DNA from: FEB-25 sp963726315
GTDB lineage: Bacteria; Chloroflexota; Anaerolineae; Anaerolineales; UBA4823
NCBI GenBank assembly: GCA_963726315.1
Contig: CAVSBZ010000005.1
Location: forward strand, 1,860,001 to 1,924,000
Direction of reading: 5' to 3'
Length of the DNA: 64,000 nt
Shown here: piece after piece, positions 28,192 to 37,419 of the stretch
Numbering within the stretch: position 1 is the stretch's first letter
Layout: each line of letters opens with the position of its first letter
Program-made: the position numbers and the translations under genes
Notes under the pieces: generated by a model
The model's input: only the letters and a program-made list of their open reading frames with translations
Database searches by the model: none
What the model was told of the DNA's origin: nothing

Positions 28192-29370
28192 TTGGATACT
28201 ATTTTGAACCAAGCCAAAGAACTGCAGGGTACAATTACCGAACACCGCCATGATATCCATAAATTCCCCGAAGTAGGGTTTCATGAATTCCGCACATCAA
28301 CAAAAATCGCTGAAGTATTAACTTCGCTTGGGTGCCGTGTGCGCCAGAATGTTGGCAAAACCGGTGTTGTTGGTGAGCTCGGACAAGGTACTCGAATCGT
28401 GGCGATCAGGGCAGACATGGATGCACTCCCCCTTCAAGAGGACAACCAGGTGGAATACGTTTCCCAAAACCCTGGGGTCATGCACGCCTGTGGGCACGAC
28501 GCCCATGTGGCGATCTTGCTCGGTGTTGCTGAGCTGCTTGCTAAGGAAGAAAACCTGCCCGGAATCGTACGGTTTATATTCCAACCGGCAGAAGAAGTGG
28601 CGGACGATGAAGGTCTCAGTGGGGCTCCACGTATGATCAACGACGGTGCGATGGATGGCGGGGTGAGCATGGCACTGGCCCTGCATGTTTCTGCTCACGT
28701 GCCAGTGGGCCAGATCCAAATCGGTCATGGCCCTTCATCCGGGGGGGTGGATACATTCCGCGGATCCGTGCTTGGGAGGGGTGGTCACGGAGCCAGACCG
28801 CACGAGACCATCGACCCAATCTACATTTCTGCGTATGTATTATTGGCTTTGCATGGCATTGTCTCCCGCAGGCTTAACCCGTTTGATCCAGCGGTGGTAA
28901 CTATCGGCGCGATACATGCAGGGAGTGTGGAAAATATCATCCCAAACCAGGTCGATCTGATCGGGACGCTGCGCTACACCCGTGTTGAGGTGCAGAAACA
29001 GATCCACTCAGAAATCAGAAGGGCGTTCGAGATCGCAAAATCATTGGGTGGAGACTATACGCTTAAGTTCGAGCTCGGAACGCCACCGATGATCAATGAT
29101 GAGAAGGTGGCAACCTTGATTAAACAAACCGCCAGCGACCTGATCGGAGCTGAAAATGTGCTTCCGCCAACCGACGGACTGGGTGCAGAAGATTTTGGAT
29201 GTTTTTCAGAGCTTGCTCCGGGAGCCATGTTTTACCTGGGCAGCAAGCTCGAAGGCGATGAACGGGAACACCATAACTCCAGGTTTGATGTTAACGATGA
29301 TTGTTTACCTTATGGGGCAGCTATTTTGGCGGAAACGACATTACGCTTCCTTAGAAAAGGTGGATTTTAA
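28192..29370 (+). CDS. M20D amidohydrolase in the methyltransferase cluster
   Basis: 392 residues from a TTG start, supported by AAAGGA seven bases upstream. It is a zinc peptidase-like hydrolase with HKFPEVGFHEFRTS, ADMDALPLQED, HACGHDAH, FQPAEEV and LGRGGHGARPHE, and ends with HHNSRFDVND, all intact. It is a paralog of the gene at 13950. Family members cleave N-acyl amino acids, hippurate or indole-acetyl conjugates. In this context it could release a methylated amine or betaine from an amide conjugate before demethylation, which is inference from position only. Confidence 0.9.
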   Translation: MDTILNQAKELQGTITEHRHDIHKFPEVGFHEFRTSTKIAEVLTSLGCRVRQNVGKTGVVGELGQGTRIVAIRADMDALPLQEDNQVEYVSQNPGVMHACGHDAHVAILLGVAELLAKEENLPGIVRFIFQPAEEVADDEGLSGAPRMINDGAMDGGVSMALALHVSAHVPVGQIQIGHGPSSGGVDTFRGSVLGRGGHGARPHETIDPIYISAYVLLALHGIVSRRLNPFDPAVVTIGAIHAGSVENIIPNQVDLIGTLRYTRVEVQKQIHSEIRRAFEIAKSLGGDYTLKFELGTPPMINDEKVATLIKQTASDLIGAENVLPPTDGLGAEDFGCFSELAPGAMFYLGSKLEGDEREHHNSRFDVNDDCLPYGAAILAETTLRFLRKGGF

Positions 29371-29379
29371 ACCTTTATT

Positions 29380-30813
29380 ATGATGGAGAGCTCTATCCAG
29401 GTTAAACCAGGAATCCAGGTATTATCAGAGGAGGCAATCGCGCGCATTCACGCAGCCTCGCTGCAGATTCTATCTGATATCGGCATTCGGGTAGATTTTG
29501 TGCAGGCTGCCAGAGTATTTAAACAAGCTTCGGGGGTGACATTTCATAACGAGCAGCAAATCACCTTTCAACCAGACCTCGTGGAATGGGCTATTCAATC
29601 GGCACCAGCGACGATTGATATCTTTAACCGATATGGGGGTTCCGTTATACACCTGGGTGATGACAGAACCCGGTTTGGAATCGGTGTTACCAACTTATTT
29701 TATCAAGATCCGACAGATAATCAGATCCTTCCGTTCCGCCGGGATCACATGCGTCAATCGGTCGGGTTAGGCAATTACCTCTCTGCCTATGATGTAATTT
29801 CAACCATTGGTATTCTGCGCGATGTTGAAGTAGAAAAAGCAGACTTGGTGGCGTTATTAGAAATGGTGGCGAATACCATTAAACCACTGATTATCCTGAT
29901 TTCGGATGAAAAACAGTTCCTGCCAGGGTTAGTTTTACTCGAACAATTGGTTGGAAATCTGGCAGTAAAACCGTTTGCCATCCCTTATTTCAACCCTGTT
30001 ACTCCGCTGATCTTGAACAAGGCGACCGCGGATAACATGATCATCTCAATTAAGAAAGGGCTGCCGTTTATCTTCTCCAATTACGGCATGGCAGGTGTGT
30101 CCACACCGATCACTTCCGCTGGTACGCTTGCGCTGTTAAACGCCGAATTATTAGCAGGCTTGGTATACAGCCAGCTGATTAAACCGGGAGCTCCCATCAT
30201 TTTAGGCAGCTTACCAGCGTTTTTTGACATGAAAACAATGGTGGATTTTTTCGACCCTCAAACCATGCTGCTCAACCTGGCGTGTGCTGAGATGATGTCG
30301 CACTACCATATCCCCCACGCAGGGACTTCAGGCAGTTCGAATGGTTGGGGAGCAGATTTAATCGCCAGTGAAGCATTATGCATCAATCAGATCACCAGCT
30401 GCCTGGGGAAGGTTGGATTTGCACCTTTCGTTGGAGGCACTCTGGGGTCAAAGGTTTTTTCACCGGAGGTGGCGGTCTACACGAGTGAGCTGATCGAACA
30501 ATCGCGGTCTTTTCAGAATGGTTTCATTGTTAATGAAGAAACAATAGCTCTTGAGGAAATGAAAAAAGTAGGCGTAGGTGGTAATTTTATCTCTTCTCGC
30601 CAAACGATGAAATTGTTCCGCGATGCTTATCACTCCAGCAATATCTTCCCACGCCTAAGCTATGAAAAGTGGCAGGAATTGGAGAGACCCGAAGCACGAA
30701 ATATTTTGCGCCAACATACCCTGAATTTACTCAGCGAAATCAAATATCCAGATGACCAGCAGGAGCTACTTAGCAAGGGGGAGTATTTAATCGCCCACAA
30801 GAAGCTGCTGTAA
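29380..30813 (+). CDS. MttB-superfamily methyltransferase 4 (non-pyrrolysine)
   Basis: 477 residues, ATG-ATG start nine bases after the amidohydrolase. It has LSEEAIARIHAASLQILSDIG, RTRFGIGVTNLFYQD, FSNYGMAGVSTPITSAG, PHAGTSGSSNGWGAD and VGVGGNFISSRQTMKLF. No pyrrolysine codon. It looks like the most diverged of the four. It ends 17 bases from the convergent glmS stop with no clear hairpin between. Confidence 0.87.
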   Translation: MMESSIQVKPGIQVLSEEAIARIHAASLQILSDIGIRVDFVQAARVFKQASGVTFHNEQQITFQPDLVEWAIQSAPATIDIFNRYGGSVIHLGDDRTRFGIGVTNLFYQDPTDNQILPFRRDHMRQSVGLGNYLSAYDVISTIGILRDVEVEKADLVALLEMVANTIKPLIILISDEKQFLPGLVLLEQLVGNLAVKPFAIPYFNPVTPLILNKATADNMIISIKKGLPFIFSNYGMAGVSTPITSAGTLALLNAELLAGLVYSQLIKPGAPIILGSLPAFFDMKTMVDFFDPQTMLLNLACAEMMSHYHIPHAGTSGSSNGWGADLIASEALCINQITSCLGKVGFAPFVGGTLGSKVFSPEVAVYTSELIEQSRSFQNGFIVNEETIALEEMKKVGVGGNFISSRQTMKLFRDAYHSSNIFPRLSYEKWQELERPEARNILRQHTLNLLSEIKYPDDQQELLSKGEYLIAHKKLL

Positions 30814-30830
30814 GGCTAGGGTTTAAATTT

Positions 30831-32672
30831 CTATTCGACAGTAACTGATTTTGCGAGATTCCTGGGTTGGTCGATATCCAGACCACGCTTGGCGGCGATA
30901 TGATATGCCAGTAGCTGCAAAGGAATAACAGTAACTACAGGGCTCAACAGCCAGGGTGTCTTTGGAACCCATAACACGTGATCGACTAGCGATGGAACCA
31001 GCTCATCCCCATCAGTGGCAACCGCAATGACGGTTCCACCCCTCGCCTTGGCTTGTTCAATCTGGCTGATCATCTTCTCATACCAGGGATCATGAGGTAC
31101 GAGCACCACCACGGGCATTTCGCGATCGATGAGGGCGATGGGTCCGTGTTTCATCTCCCCTGCCGGATAACCTTCAGCATGGATATATGATATTTCTTTT
31201 AGCTTTAACGCACCTTCGTAGGCGATTGGCATATTTATCCCTCGCCCTAAGTAAAGACAACTGTGGGTCTCCTTCAGTTTCTCGGCGATCAACTCCACAT
31301 CTCCCTGGCGGTCAAGGCATTTCCCCACCAGGTTGGGTATCGACAATAAATCACCAACCAACTTCCGCCTATTTTTTTCGTCCAAAGATCCACGCAGGTC
31401 GGCAAGCAGGATCGCTAGCATGTACAGATCGACAATCGGAGCGGTAAACGCCTTGGTCGAGGCAACCCCGATCTCGGGTCCCACCTGCATGGAAATATAT
31501 CCATCGGCTATGCGCATCGCCTGCGTCCCTATTGCGTTGACGATCGACCACAACACCGCCCCCTTCTTTCGTCCCTCCTCCATGGCTGCCAGGGTGTCTG
31601 CAGTTTCACCCGATTGGCTGATCGCCAGGACAATAGTATTTTTATCCACAATCGGATCACCATAACGGAATTCTGAGGCTATCTCCATCTGTGTTGGGAT
31701 GTGGGTGATCCGTTCTAGCAGGATTTTACCGATCATGCCGGCATGCGATGCTGTCCCACAGGCAGTAATAATGATCTTGTTTATTTTTCCAGCCTTCTCA
31801 GGCGTCAGGTTTAATTCAGGTAAGCGCACCTGACCACATTCAAAATCGATCCGTCCGGCAAGCGTATCCGTCAGTGAACGCACCTGCTCATTGATCTCTT
31901 TGAACATGAAGTGGCGATACTCACCTTTTTCTGCCGAAATCGGGTCCCATGCGACCACCTGTTCCTTATAATTCACGGGTTTTCCATCCAATGTTTGGAC
32001 AACCAAGCCTTCAGCAGTTACGATTGCCACCTGGCGCGATTCCAGGAACACCACCCGCCGTGTGTGCTCCAAAATTGCAGGTGAATCTGAGGCGATGAAC
32101 ATTTCGTGGTTCCCAATCCCGATGACTACCCCCCCGGCATTGCCGATCCGGGCAGCGACGATCTTATCGGGCTCGAGGCTCGACATCAAGACAATCCCAT
32201 GGGCACCTTTCAGTTGGCGCATGGATTTTTGAGCAGCTTCGACCAAATTAATGCCGGTTGACGCATATCGCTCAACGAGCTGGACGATCACTTCTGTGTC
32301 GGTGTCGGAACTAAATATCACACCTTCATCTGAAAGCTCATTGCGCAGCTCCAGGTAGTTTTCCACGATGCCATTATGTACCACCACCACGTTGCCAGTC
32401 ATCCCCAGATGAGGATGCGCATTGCGTGCGCTGGGCTCCCCATGGGTAGCCCAGCGGGTATGACCGATGCCCACGTTACCAGCGACTGGAATTTCCGAAA
32501 CCAGCTCAGCCAGTTTGTTTAGTTTGCCCACATCTCTGCGGACCTCGATGCGACCGTTTTGGATGACTGCGAGCCCGGCGGAATCATAACCCCGGTATTC
32601 CAGCCGTTTTAAACCATTCAATATGATCGGAGTGGCATTCTGAGGTCCAATATATCCAACGATTCCACACAT
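30831..32672 (-). CDS. glmS: Glutamine--fructose-6-phosphate aminotransferase
   Basis: 613 residues, counting the start Met, from ATG 32672. That start gives the mature N-terminal Cys nucleophile (M-CGIVGYIG) and has GAGGAAGG before it; a frame extension to 32732 is non-coding leader. It makes glucosamine-6-phosphate, the entry to UDP-GlcNAc and peptidoglycan. The glutaminase half (HTRWATHGEPS, HNGIVENY) is followed by two SIS domains (ACGTASHAG, AISQSGETADTL, KELKEISYIHAEGYPAGEMKH-like segment) and the conserved ending NLAKSVTVE. No glmS ribozyme was recognised upstream; only 66 bases separate it from glnS. Confidence 0.96.
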   Translation of the reverse strand: MCGIVGYIGPQNATPIILNGLKRLEYRGYDSAGLAVIQNGRIEVRRDVGKLNKLAELVSEIPVAGNVGIGHTRWATHGEPSARNAHPHLGMTGNVVVVHNGIVENYLELRNELSDEGVIFSSDTDTEVIVQLVERYASTGINLVEAAQKSMRQLKGAHGIVLMSSLEPDKIVAARIGNAGGVVIGIGNHEMFIASDSPAILEHTRRVVFLESRQVAIVTAEGLVVQTLDGKPVNYKEQVVAWDPISAEKGEYRHFMFKEINEQVRSLTDTLAGRIDFECGQVRLPELNLTPEKAGKINKIIITACGTASHAGMIGKILLERITHIPTQMEIASEFRYGDPIVDKNTIVLAISQSGETADTLAAMEEGRKKGAVLWSIVNAIGTQAMRIADGYISMQVGPEIGVASTKAFTAPIVDLYMLAILLADLRGSLDEKNRRKLVGDLLSIPNLVGKCLDRQGDVELIAEKLKETHSCLYLGRGINMPIAYEGALKLKEISYIHAEGYPAGEMKHGPIALIDREMPVVVLVPHDPWYEKMISQIEQAKARGGTVIAVATDGDELVPSLVDHVLWVPKTPWLLSPVVTVIPLQLLAYHIAAKRGLDIDQPRNLAKSVTVE

Positions 32673-32738
32673 ATTACCTTCCTCAATCAAGCACAAGGCA
32701 TGGCAAATTACATTCTGCCTTACCTTGTGCATTCGGGT

Positions 32739-34439
32739 CTATTTTCCAGCTTGCTTTTGAGCACCTTCTATTTTTGCCCAGGTGTCTCTGAGTGGCACAC
32801 AGCGGTTGAAGATGAGATGCCCTGGAGTGGATTCAAGATCAACCACAAAGTAACCTTCGCGCTCAAACTGGTAGCGGTTTCCGGGAACGGCAGAGGCGAG
32901 GCTGGCCTCAGCTTTACACTTCCCGATCACGTGGAGAGAGTCGGGGTTGACAAAATCCAGGAAGCCTTCACCTTCCTCCAGATCACTCAAATCGGATTTG
33001 GTAAAAAGGCGGTCATACAATCTTGCTTCGACGTCAATGGCACTTTCAGCTGAGACCCAATGCAAGGTGCCTTGAACTTTGCGCCCATCCGGGGCATATC
33101 CACCGCGCGTGGCAGGATCATAAGTGCAGTGAAGCTCTGTAATTTCACCCGTCTGGCTGTCCTTCACAGCGCTCACGCATGTGATGAAATAGCCATAACG
33201 CAGCCTCACTTCCCTACCCGGGGCGAGGCGGAAATATTTATTAGGCGGCTCCTCACGAAAATCTTCGCGATCGATGAATAATTCCTTCGAGAATCTGACC
33301 TTACGCATGCCTCCACCAGGATCCTCAGGGTTATTGACCGCATCTAGCTCTTCAACCTGACCATCAGGGTAATTATCGATCACAATTTTTAGGGGGTGTA
33401 ACACGGTCATGACCCTGGAAGCCGTTTGGTTCAAGTGATCCCGGAGCATGGATTCGAGCAAAGCGATATCCACCAGGTTGTTATGGTGAGGAACGCCAAC
33501 CGCTTCCAAAAATCGCAGGATTACCTCGGGTGGATAACCCCGGCGTCGCATCGCTGATAGCGTGGGCATGCGGGGGTCATCCCATCCACTCACATATCCA
33601 TCCTGAACCAATTGCAGCAACATGCGTTTGCTCATCACCGTGTAGGTGAGATTGAACCTGCCAAACTCAATCTGGCGTGGATGGAATATTTCCAATTCAT
33701 CCAAAAACCAATTATATAGAGGGCGGTGGTCTTCGTATTCCAATGAGCATAGTGAGTGGGTGACTCCTTCGATTGAATCACTCTGACCATGCGCAAAGTC
33801 GTACATCGGGTAAATACACCAATCATCGCCAGTGCGGTGATGCGTGGCGTGCTTGATACGGTACATCACCGGATCGCGCATGTTCATATTCCCAGCGGCC
33901 ATCTCAATTTTTGCCCGTAAGACGCGTGCCCCATCAGGGAATTCTCCTTTGCGCATACGTTCGAATAAGTCCAGGTTCTCCTCGATTGAACGCTCACGAA
34001 ATGGGCTGTTTTTCCCAGGCTCAGTCAACGTGCCGCGATATGTGCTGATCTGCTCGGCGCTTAGATCATCCACGTAAGCTTTTCCCTTTTTGATCAGCTT
34101 TATGGCAAACCCAAACAGCTGCTCGAAATAATCGGAGGCAAAAAACAGGCGGTCTTCCCAATCAAAGCCTAACCAACGAATATCCTCTTTGATCGATTCA
34201 ACATATTCGACATCTTCTTTTACCGGATTAGTGTCGTCGAAGCGTAGGTTGCATTTCCCACCGAATTCCCGGGCGATGCCGAAATCGATGCTGAACGCCT
34301 TGGCATGACCAATATGCAGATAACCATTGGGTTCGGGTGGGAAACGGGTGCTTACATGATTATAGCGACCTGATTGGAGATCCGCCTGGATAGCTTCACG
34401 GATGAAGTTAGTAGGGGTAGTGGTTGGTATATCAATCAT
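32739..34439 (-). CDS. glnS: Glutaminyl-tRNA synthetase
   Basis: 566 residues from ATG 34439, chosen because GAGGAGG lies about five bases upstream; a frame extension to 34475 would run through the terminator hairpin. It charges tRNA-Gln directly. Class I signatures are PNGYLHIGHAKA and VMSKRML. The C-terminal beta-barrel anticodon domain is present. GlnRS is not universal in bacteria (many use GatCAB), so its presence next to its own tRNA gene suggests a co-inherited unit. Confidence 0.95.
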   Translation of the reverse strand: MIDIPTTTPTNFIREAIQADLQSGRYNHVSTRFPPEPNGYLHIGHAKAFSIDFGIAREFGGKCNLRFDDTNPVKEDVEYVESIKEDIRWLGFDWEDRLFFASDYFEQLFGFAIKLIKKGKAYVDDLSAEQISTYRGTLTEPGKNSPFRERSIEENLDLFERMRKGEFPDGARVLRAKIEMAAGNMNMRDPVMYRIKHATHHRTGDDWCIYPMYDFAHGQSDSIEGVTHSLCSLEYEDHRPLYNWFLDELEIFHPRQIEFGRFNLTYTVMSKRMLLQLVQDGYVSGWDDPRMPTLSAMRRRGYPPEVILRFLEAVGVPHHNNLVDIALLESMLRDHLNQTASRVMTVLHPLKIVIDNYPDGQVEELDAVNNPEDPGGGMRKVRFSKELFIDREDFREEPPNKYFRLAPGREVRLRYGYFITCVSAVKDSQTGEITELHCTYDPATRGGYAPDGRKVQGTLHWVSAESAIDVEARLYDRLFTKSDLSDLEEGEGFLDFVNPDSLHVIGKCKAEASLASAVPGNRYQFEREGYFVVDLESTPGHLIFNRCVPLRDTWAKIEGAQKQAGK

Positions 34440-34456
34440 TTCGTCCTCCTCGTTTA

Positions 34457-34493
34457 TCAAAACACCCCGGATCACACTGACGGGGTGTTTTGA
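34457..34493 (-). terminator. Intrinsic terminator/attenuator between tRNA-Gln and glnS
   Basis: A 13-bp perfect stem (TCAAAACACCCCG at 34457-34469 with CGGGGTGTTTTGA at 34481-34493) surrounds an 11-base loop. The T run on the minus strand lies at the stem end. It starts five bases after the tRNA CCA and ends 17 bases before the glnS ATG, so it can end tRNA transcripts and limit readthrough into glnS. Confidence 0.8.
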
Positions 34494-34497
34494 TCTC

Positions 34498-34571
34498 TGG
34501 CTGGGGGCAAAGGATTCGAACCTCTACATACAGATCCAGAGTTTGCTGTCCTACCATTAGACGAGCCCCCA
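34498..34571 (-). tRNA. tRNA-Gln (anticodon CTG)
   Basis: 74 bases including an encoded CCA. Acceptor arms TGGGGGC and GCCCCCA pair fully, with discriminator G and the unusual T1 typical of tRNA-Gln. The D loop has TAATGGTAG. The loop CTCTGGA gives anticodon CTG. The T arm is AGAGG-TTCGAAT-CCTTT. One A-C mismatch occurs in the anticodon stem. It lies between gltX and glnS. Confidence 0.92.
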
Positions 34572-34642
34572 GTAAATAACGTCCAAAATTTTACCATGCC
34601 CACCCCCTGGCGTCCAGCCTGACATCAACCCCAGGTTAGGGA

Positions 34643-36132
34643 TTACATCTTATCCAGTATCTCAATCGCAATTTGTATGCGCTCAAGGACTTTATCTTTG
34701 CCGATGATCTCCATACTCTCGAAGAGCGGTGGGCTGTCTTTTTGTCCCATCACTGCCTCCCGTAAAAATCCAAAAACCTGCCCCGCTTTGAGACCAGATT
34801 CGGTGACAAAATTACGAATGGGCGGTTCTGCCAGATCTTTGCTAATTTGCGGCAGGGGAACCAATATCTGGTACGTCTTCCTGGCAATGGCGGCTGATTT
34901 CGAAGGGAGATAGACCAGCTATGACCAAGCGGCCAGGCTCTGGAGAGACAGCATTCTTGAAGAAAAAACCAGCCACCGGGATCACATCATCCAGGGTGAC
35001 GAGGCGTTCACGGATTACCGGGATAGCCTGGTACAAGATAGCTTCATCGAGATGGTACCCGGCATTGATAATAAAAGGAGCTAACCGGTGTGTCAGGTCA
35101 TCGCGGGAAAGATTTCGGATATGCGAGCCATTAAAATAATCAAGCTTGGCGAAGTCGATCGCAGCAGGAGATGGGTTCAACTTGTTAAGATTGAATTTCG
35201 TAATTAAATCCTGCAGAGTAAAAAATTCTGTATGGTCATCAAAGCTCCATCCCATCAACGCAATCCAATTTAGCACCCCCTCTGGGATATAACCCAATGA
35301 TTTCCAGGTCCTTAATAAAAATGGAATGCCCATCTTTGATGGCATTTTCTGTGTCACGTTTCGCCATCTTCCCCTTGCCACTGGGTTTTAGAAAGATCGA
35401 TAGGTGGACCCAGTGCGGTTCCTGCCAACCAAAGGCTCGGATGATGTGGGCGTGAAGAGGAAATGTAGATAACCATTCTGAACCTCGAATTACATGAGTT
35501 ATTCCCATCAAATGATCATCCACCATGGCAGCTAGGTGATAGAGTGCCAGTCCATCTGATTTTACGATGACATGATCATCCAAGGCAGAATTGTTGACGG
35601 TGATATCTCCACGAACCATATCATGGATGGTGATGGAACCGACTTCAGGGACTTTAAACCGAACAACATGGCGCTCACCATTGTTCACACGTCGCAGAGC
35701 TTCATCAGGAAGGAGCCAGCGACATAAACCGTCATATCGAGGATTTTCCTTCCTACTGATTTGTTCCTTACGGACCTGCTCCAGGCGTTCGGGGGTGCAA
35801 AAACAGTAATATGCATGACCTGATTCAATGAGTTGGCGTGCGTACTCTTGATAAATTTCTATTCGCTCAGACTGGTGGTAGGGACCGTTTGGTCCGCCAA
35901 CGCCGGGACCCTCATCCCAATCAATCCCCAGCCAGTGCAAGCTATCCATTAGCTCCTTCTCCGCTCCAGGAACATAGCGTTTCTGGTCGGTGTCTTCAAT
36001 CCGTAATATAAATGTCCCACCTGTCTGGTGAGCTAATAGATAATTGTAGAGTGCGGTACGAGCACTCCCCAGGTGTGTCCGACCAGTAGGCGATGGTGCA
36101 AAACGCACACGGACCGGTGTGAGTTGATTCAC
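34643..36132 (-). CDS. gltX: Glutamyl-tRNA synthetase, split by two frame breaks
   Basis: The intended protein is about 496 residues. The N-terminal piece (36132 to about 35305) has the class I motif PTGRTHLGSART and KMAKR (variant KMSKR), and stops at 35239 after leaving frame. The middle piece (about 35300-34907; SLGYIPEGVLNWIALMGW onward) continues in a second frame. The C-terminal piece (about 34907-34643; VPLPQISKDLAEP) is in a third. Removing one base near 35301-35305 (TTTCC run on the + strand) and one near 34905-34907 (GGG) restores a continuous, family-like protein. Because GltX is essential unless another copy exists, error in the sequence is the likeliest reason. Confidence 0.85.
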
Positions 36133-36194
36133 AGTGTATCTCCCAAATTAGTAATTATGGCTATGCGCAGTTATCCGTATTTTGCGATATCAGA

Positions 36195-37298
36195 TTAAAA
36201 TTCGAGCGGTTTATGACGCAAAATGACGGATTCCACCAATCCAACCCCAAGCAGGAGCGAGAGCAGCGAGCTCCCGCCATAACTGATAAAGGGCAGCGGT
36301 AGCCCTGTAGCTGGTAAAAGTTTCAAGTTAACCCCAATATTCACCATTCCCTGAAAAGCCAGCAAGACTGCCACACCGTAGGCTATCAACGCCCCGAAGG
36401 TGTCCCTGGATAACTTGGCTACACGCAAACAGCGGTAAATGATAAACAGGAGCAGTAGCATAATTAATACTGAACCGATAAAACCAAATTCCTCAGCAGT
36501 GGCGGAGAAGATATAGTCAGACCAGCGTACTTTAAGAAACCTGAGGTGGACCTGCGTGCCCTGGTTATAACCTTTTCCCAACCAGCCCCCAGACCCAATA
36601 CTGATCAATGCCTGCTGAATGTTGTACGTCTCACCCTGGGTGGCATTAGGATCTGAAATGATGAAATTTAATATCCTTTGTTTCTGATAATCGGCCAAAA
36701 AGGGGAAGGCAACAAATGGCGCTATTATCCCTGCAGCACCGAATATAAACAGGAATTTGAGTTTTAATCCGCTTGCCCACAGCAAGCTGAACCAGATGGC
36801 TAAAATCACCAGAGAAGTACTCAAGTTAGGTTGGAGGATGATCCACACTACAATACCCAGGGTGAACAACAAGCTGCGTCCGATCCAGGTGATATTGCCC
36901 AGCTTGTCCATATTGCGCGTGAAGAAATCAGCCAAAACGAGGATAACCACAATTTTGGCGATTTCAGATGGCTGGATCAGGATGACACCTGTATCAAACC
37001 AGCGAGCAGAGCCGTAAAGAGCCTGCCCAGCAATGGTCAGGGCACCCAACAAAACGGCAGTAATGATATACAATGGTCGGCTGATCGAAGCCCATAGGTG
37101 ATAATCGACGGCGGCAACGATAAAGATTACGGCAAAGCCCAGCCCGGCGAAGATCAATTGCCGCTGGACGATATTCGCCGACTCAAGCTCAATATTTCCC
37201 GCGACTGCAGAACGGATCATGGTGATGCCGAAGATGGTCATCAGTGCAACCGCTCCCAACAGCCAGAAATCAAAGTGACGCCAGTTAGTTTGACTCAT
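36195..37298 (-). CDS. rodA: Rod-shape SEDS glycosyltransferase RodA
   Basis: 367 residues. An integral membrane peptidoglycan polymerase of the SEDS family with about 10 membrane segments. Signatures include WILQPNLSTSLVIL and, at the C-terminus, TGLPLPFISYGGSSLLS. It works with the transpeptidase encoded upstream (PBP2, mrdA) and the MreBCD scaffold to elongate the lateral wall. The 37299-37419 gap to mrdA holds no gene. Confidence 0.95.
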   Translation of the reverse strand: MSQTNWRHFDFWLLGAVALMTIFGITMIRSAVAGNIELESANIVQRQLIFAGLGFAVIFIVAAVDYHLWASISRPLYIITAVLLGALTIAGQALYGSARWFDTGVILIQPSEIAKIVVILVLADFFTRNMDKLGNITWIGRSLLFTLGIVVWIILQPNLSTSLVILAIWFSLLWASGLKLKFLFIFGAAGIIAPFVAFPFLADYQKQRILNFIISDPNATQGETYNIQQALISIGSGGWLGKGYNQGTQVHLRFLKVRWSDYIFSATAEEFGFIGSVLIMLLLLFIIYRCLRVAKLSRDTFGALIAYGVAVLLAFQGMVNIGVNLKLLPATGLPLPFISYGGSSLLSLLLGVGLVESVILRHKPLEF

Positions 37299-37419
37299 AC
37301 ATCCACATGTACATCATTATCTAGTAATCGTTCCCAACATTACCTTCACAATACTTCGTACAATATGCCTTTTTTCAAATCGAGCGTTTAATCAACCTGA
37401 CCTGTTGTAAATGTCTGAA

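Noticed and set aside
23711..30813. Pyrrolysine-containing trimethylamine methyltransferases
   Set aside because: All four frames are full length without an internal TAG and no pyl genes are present.
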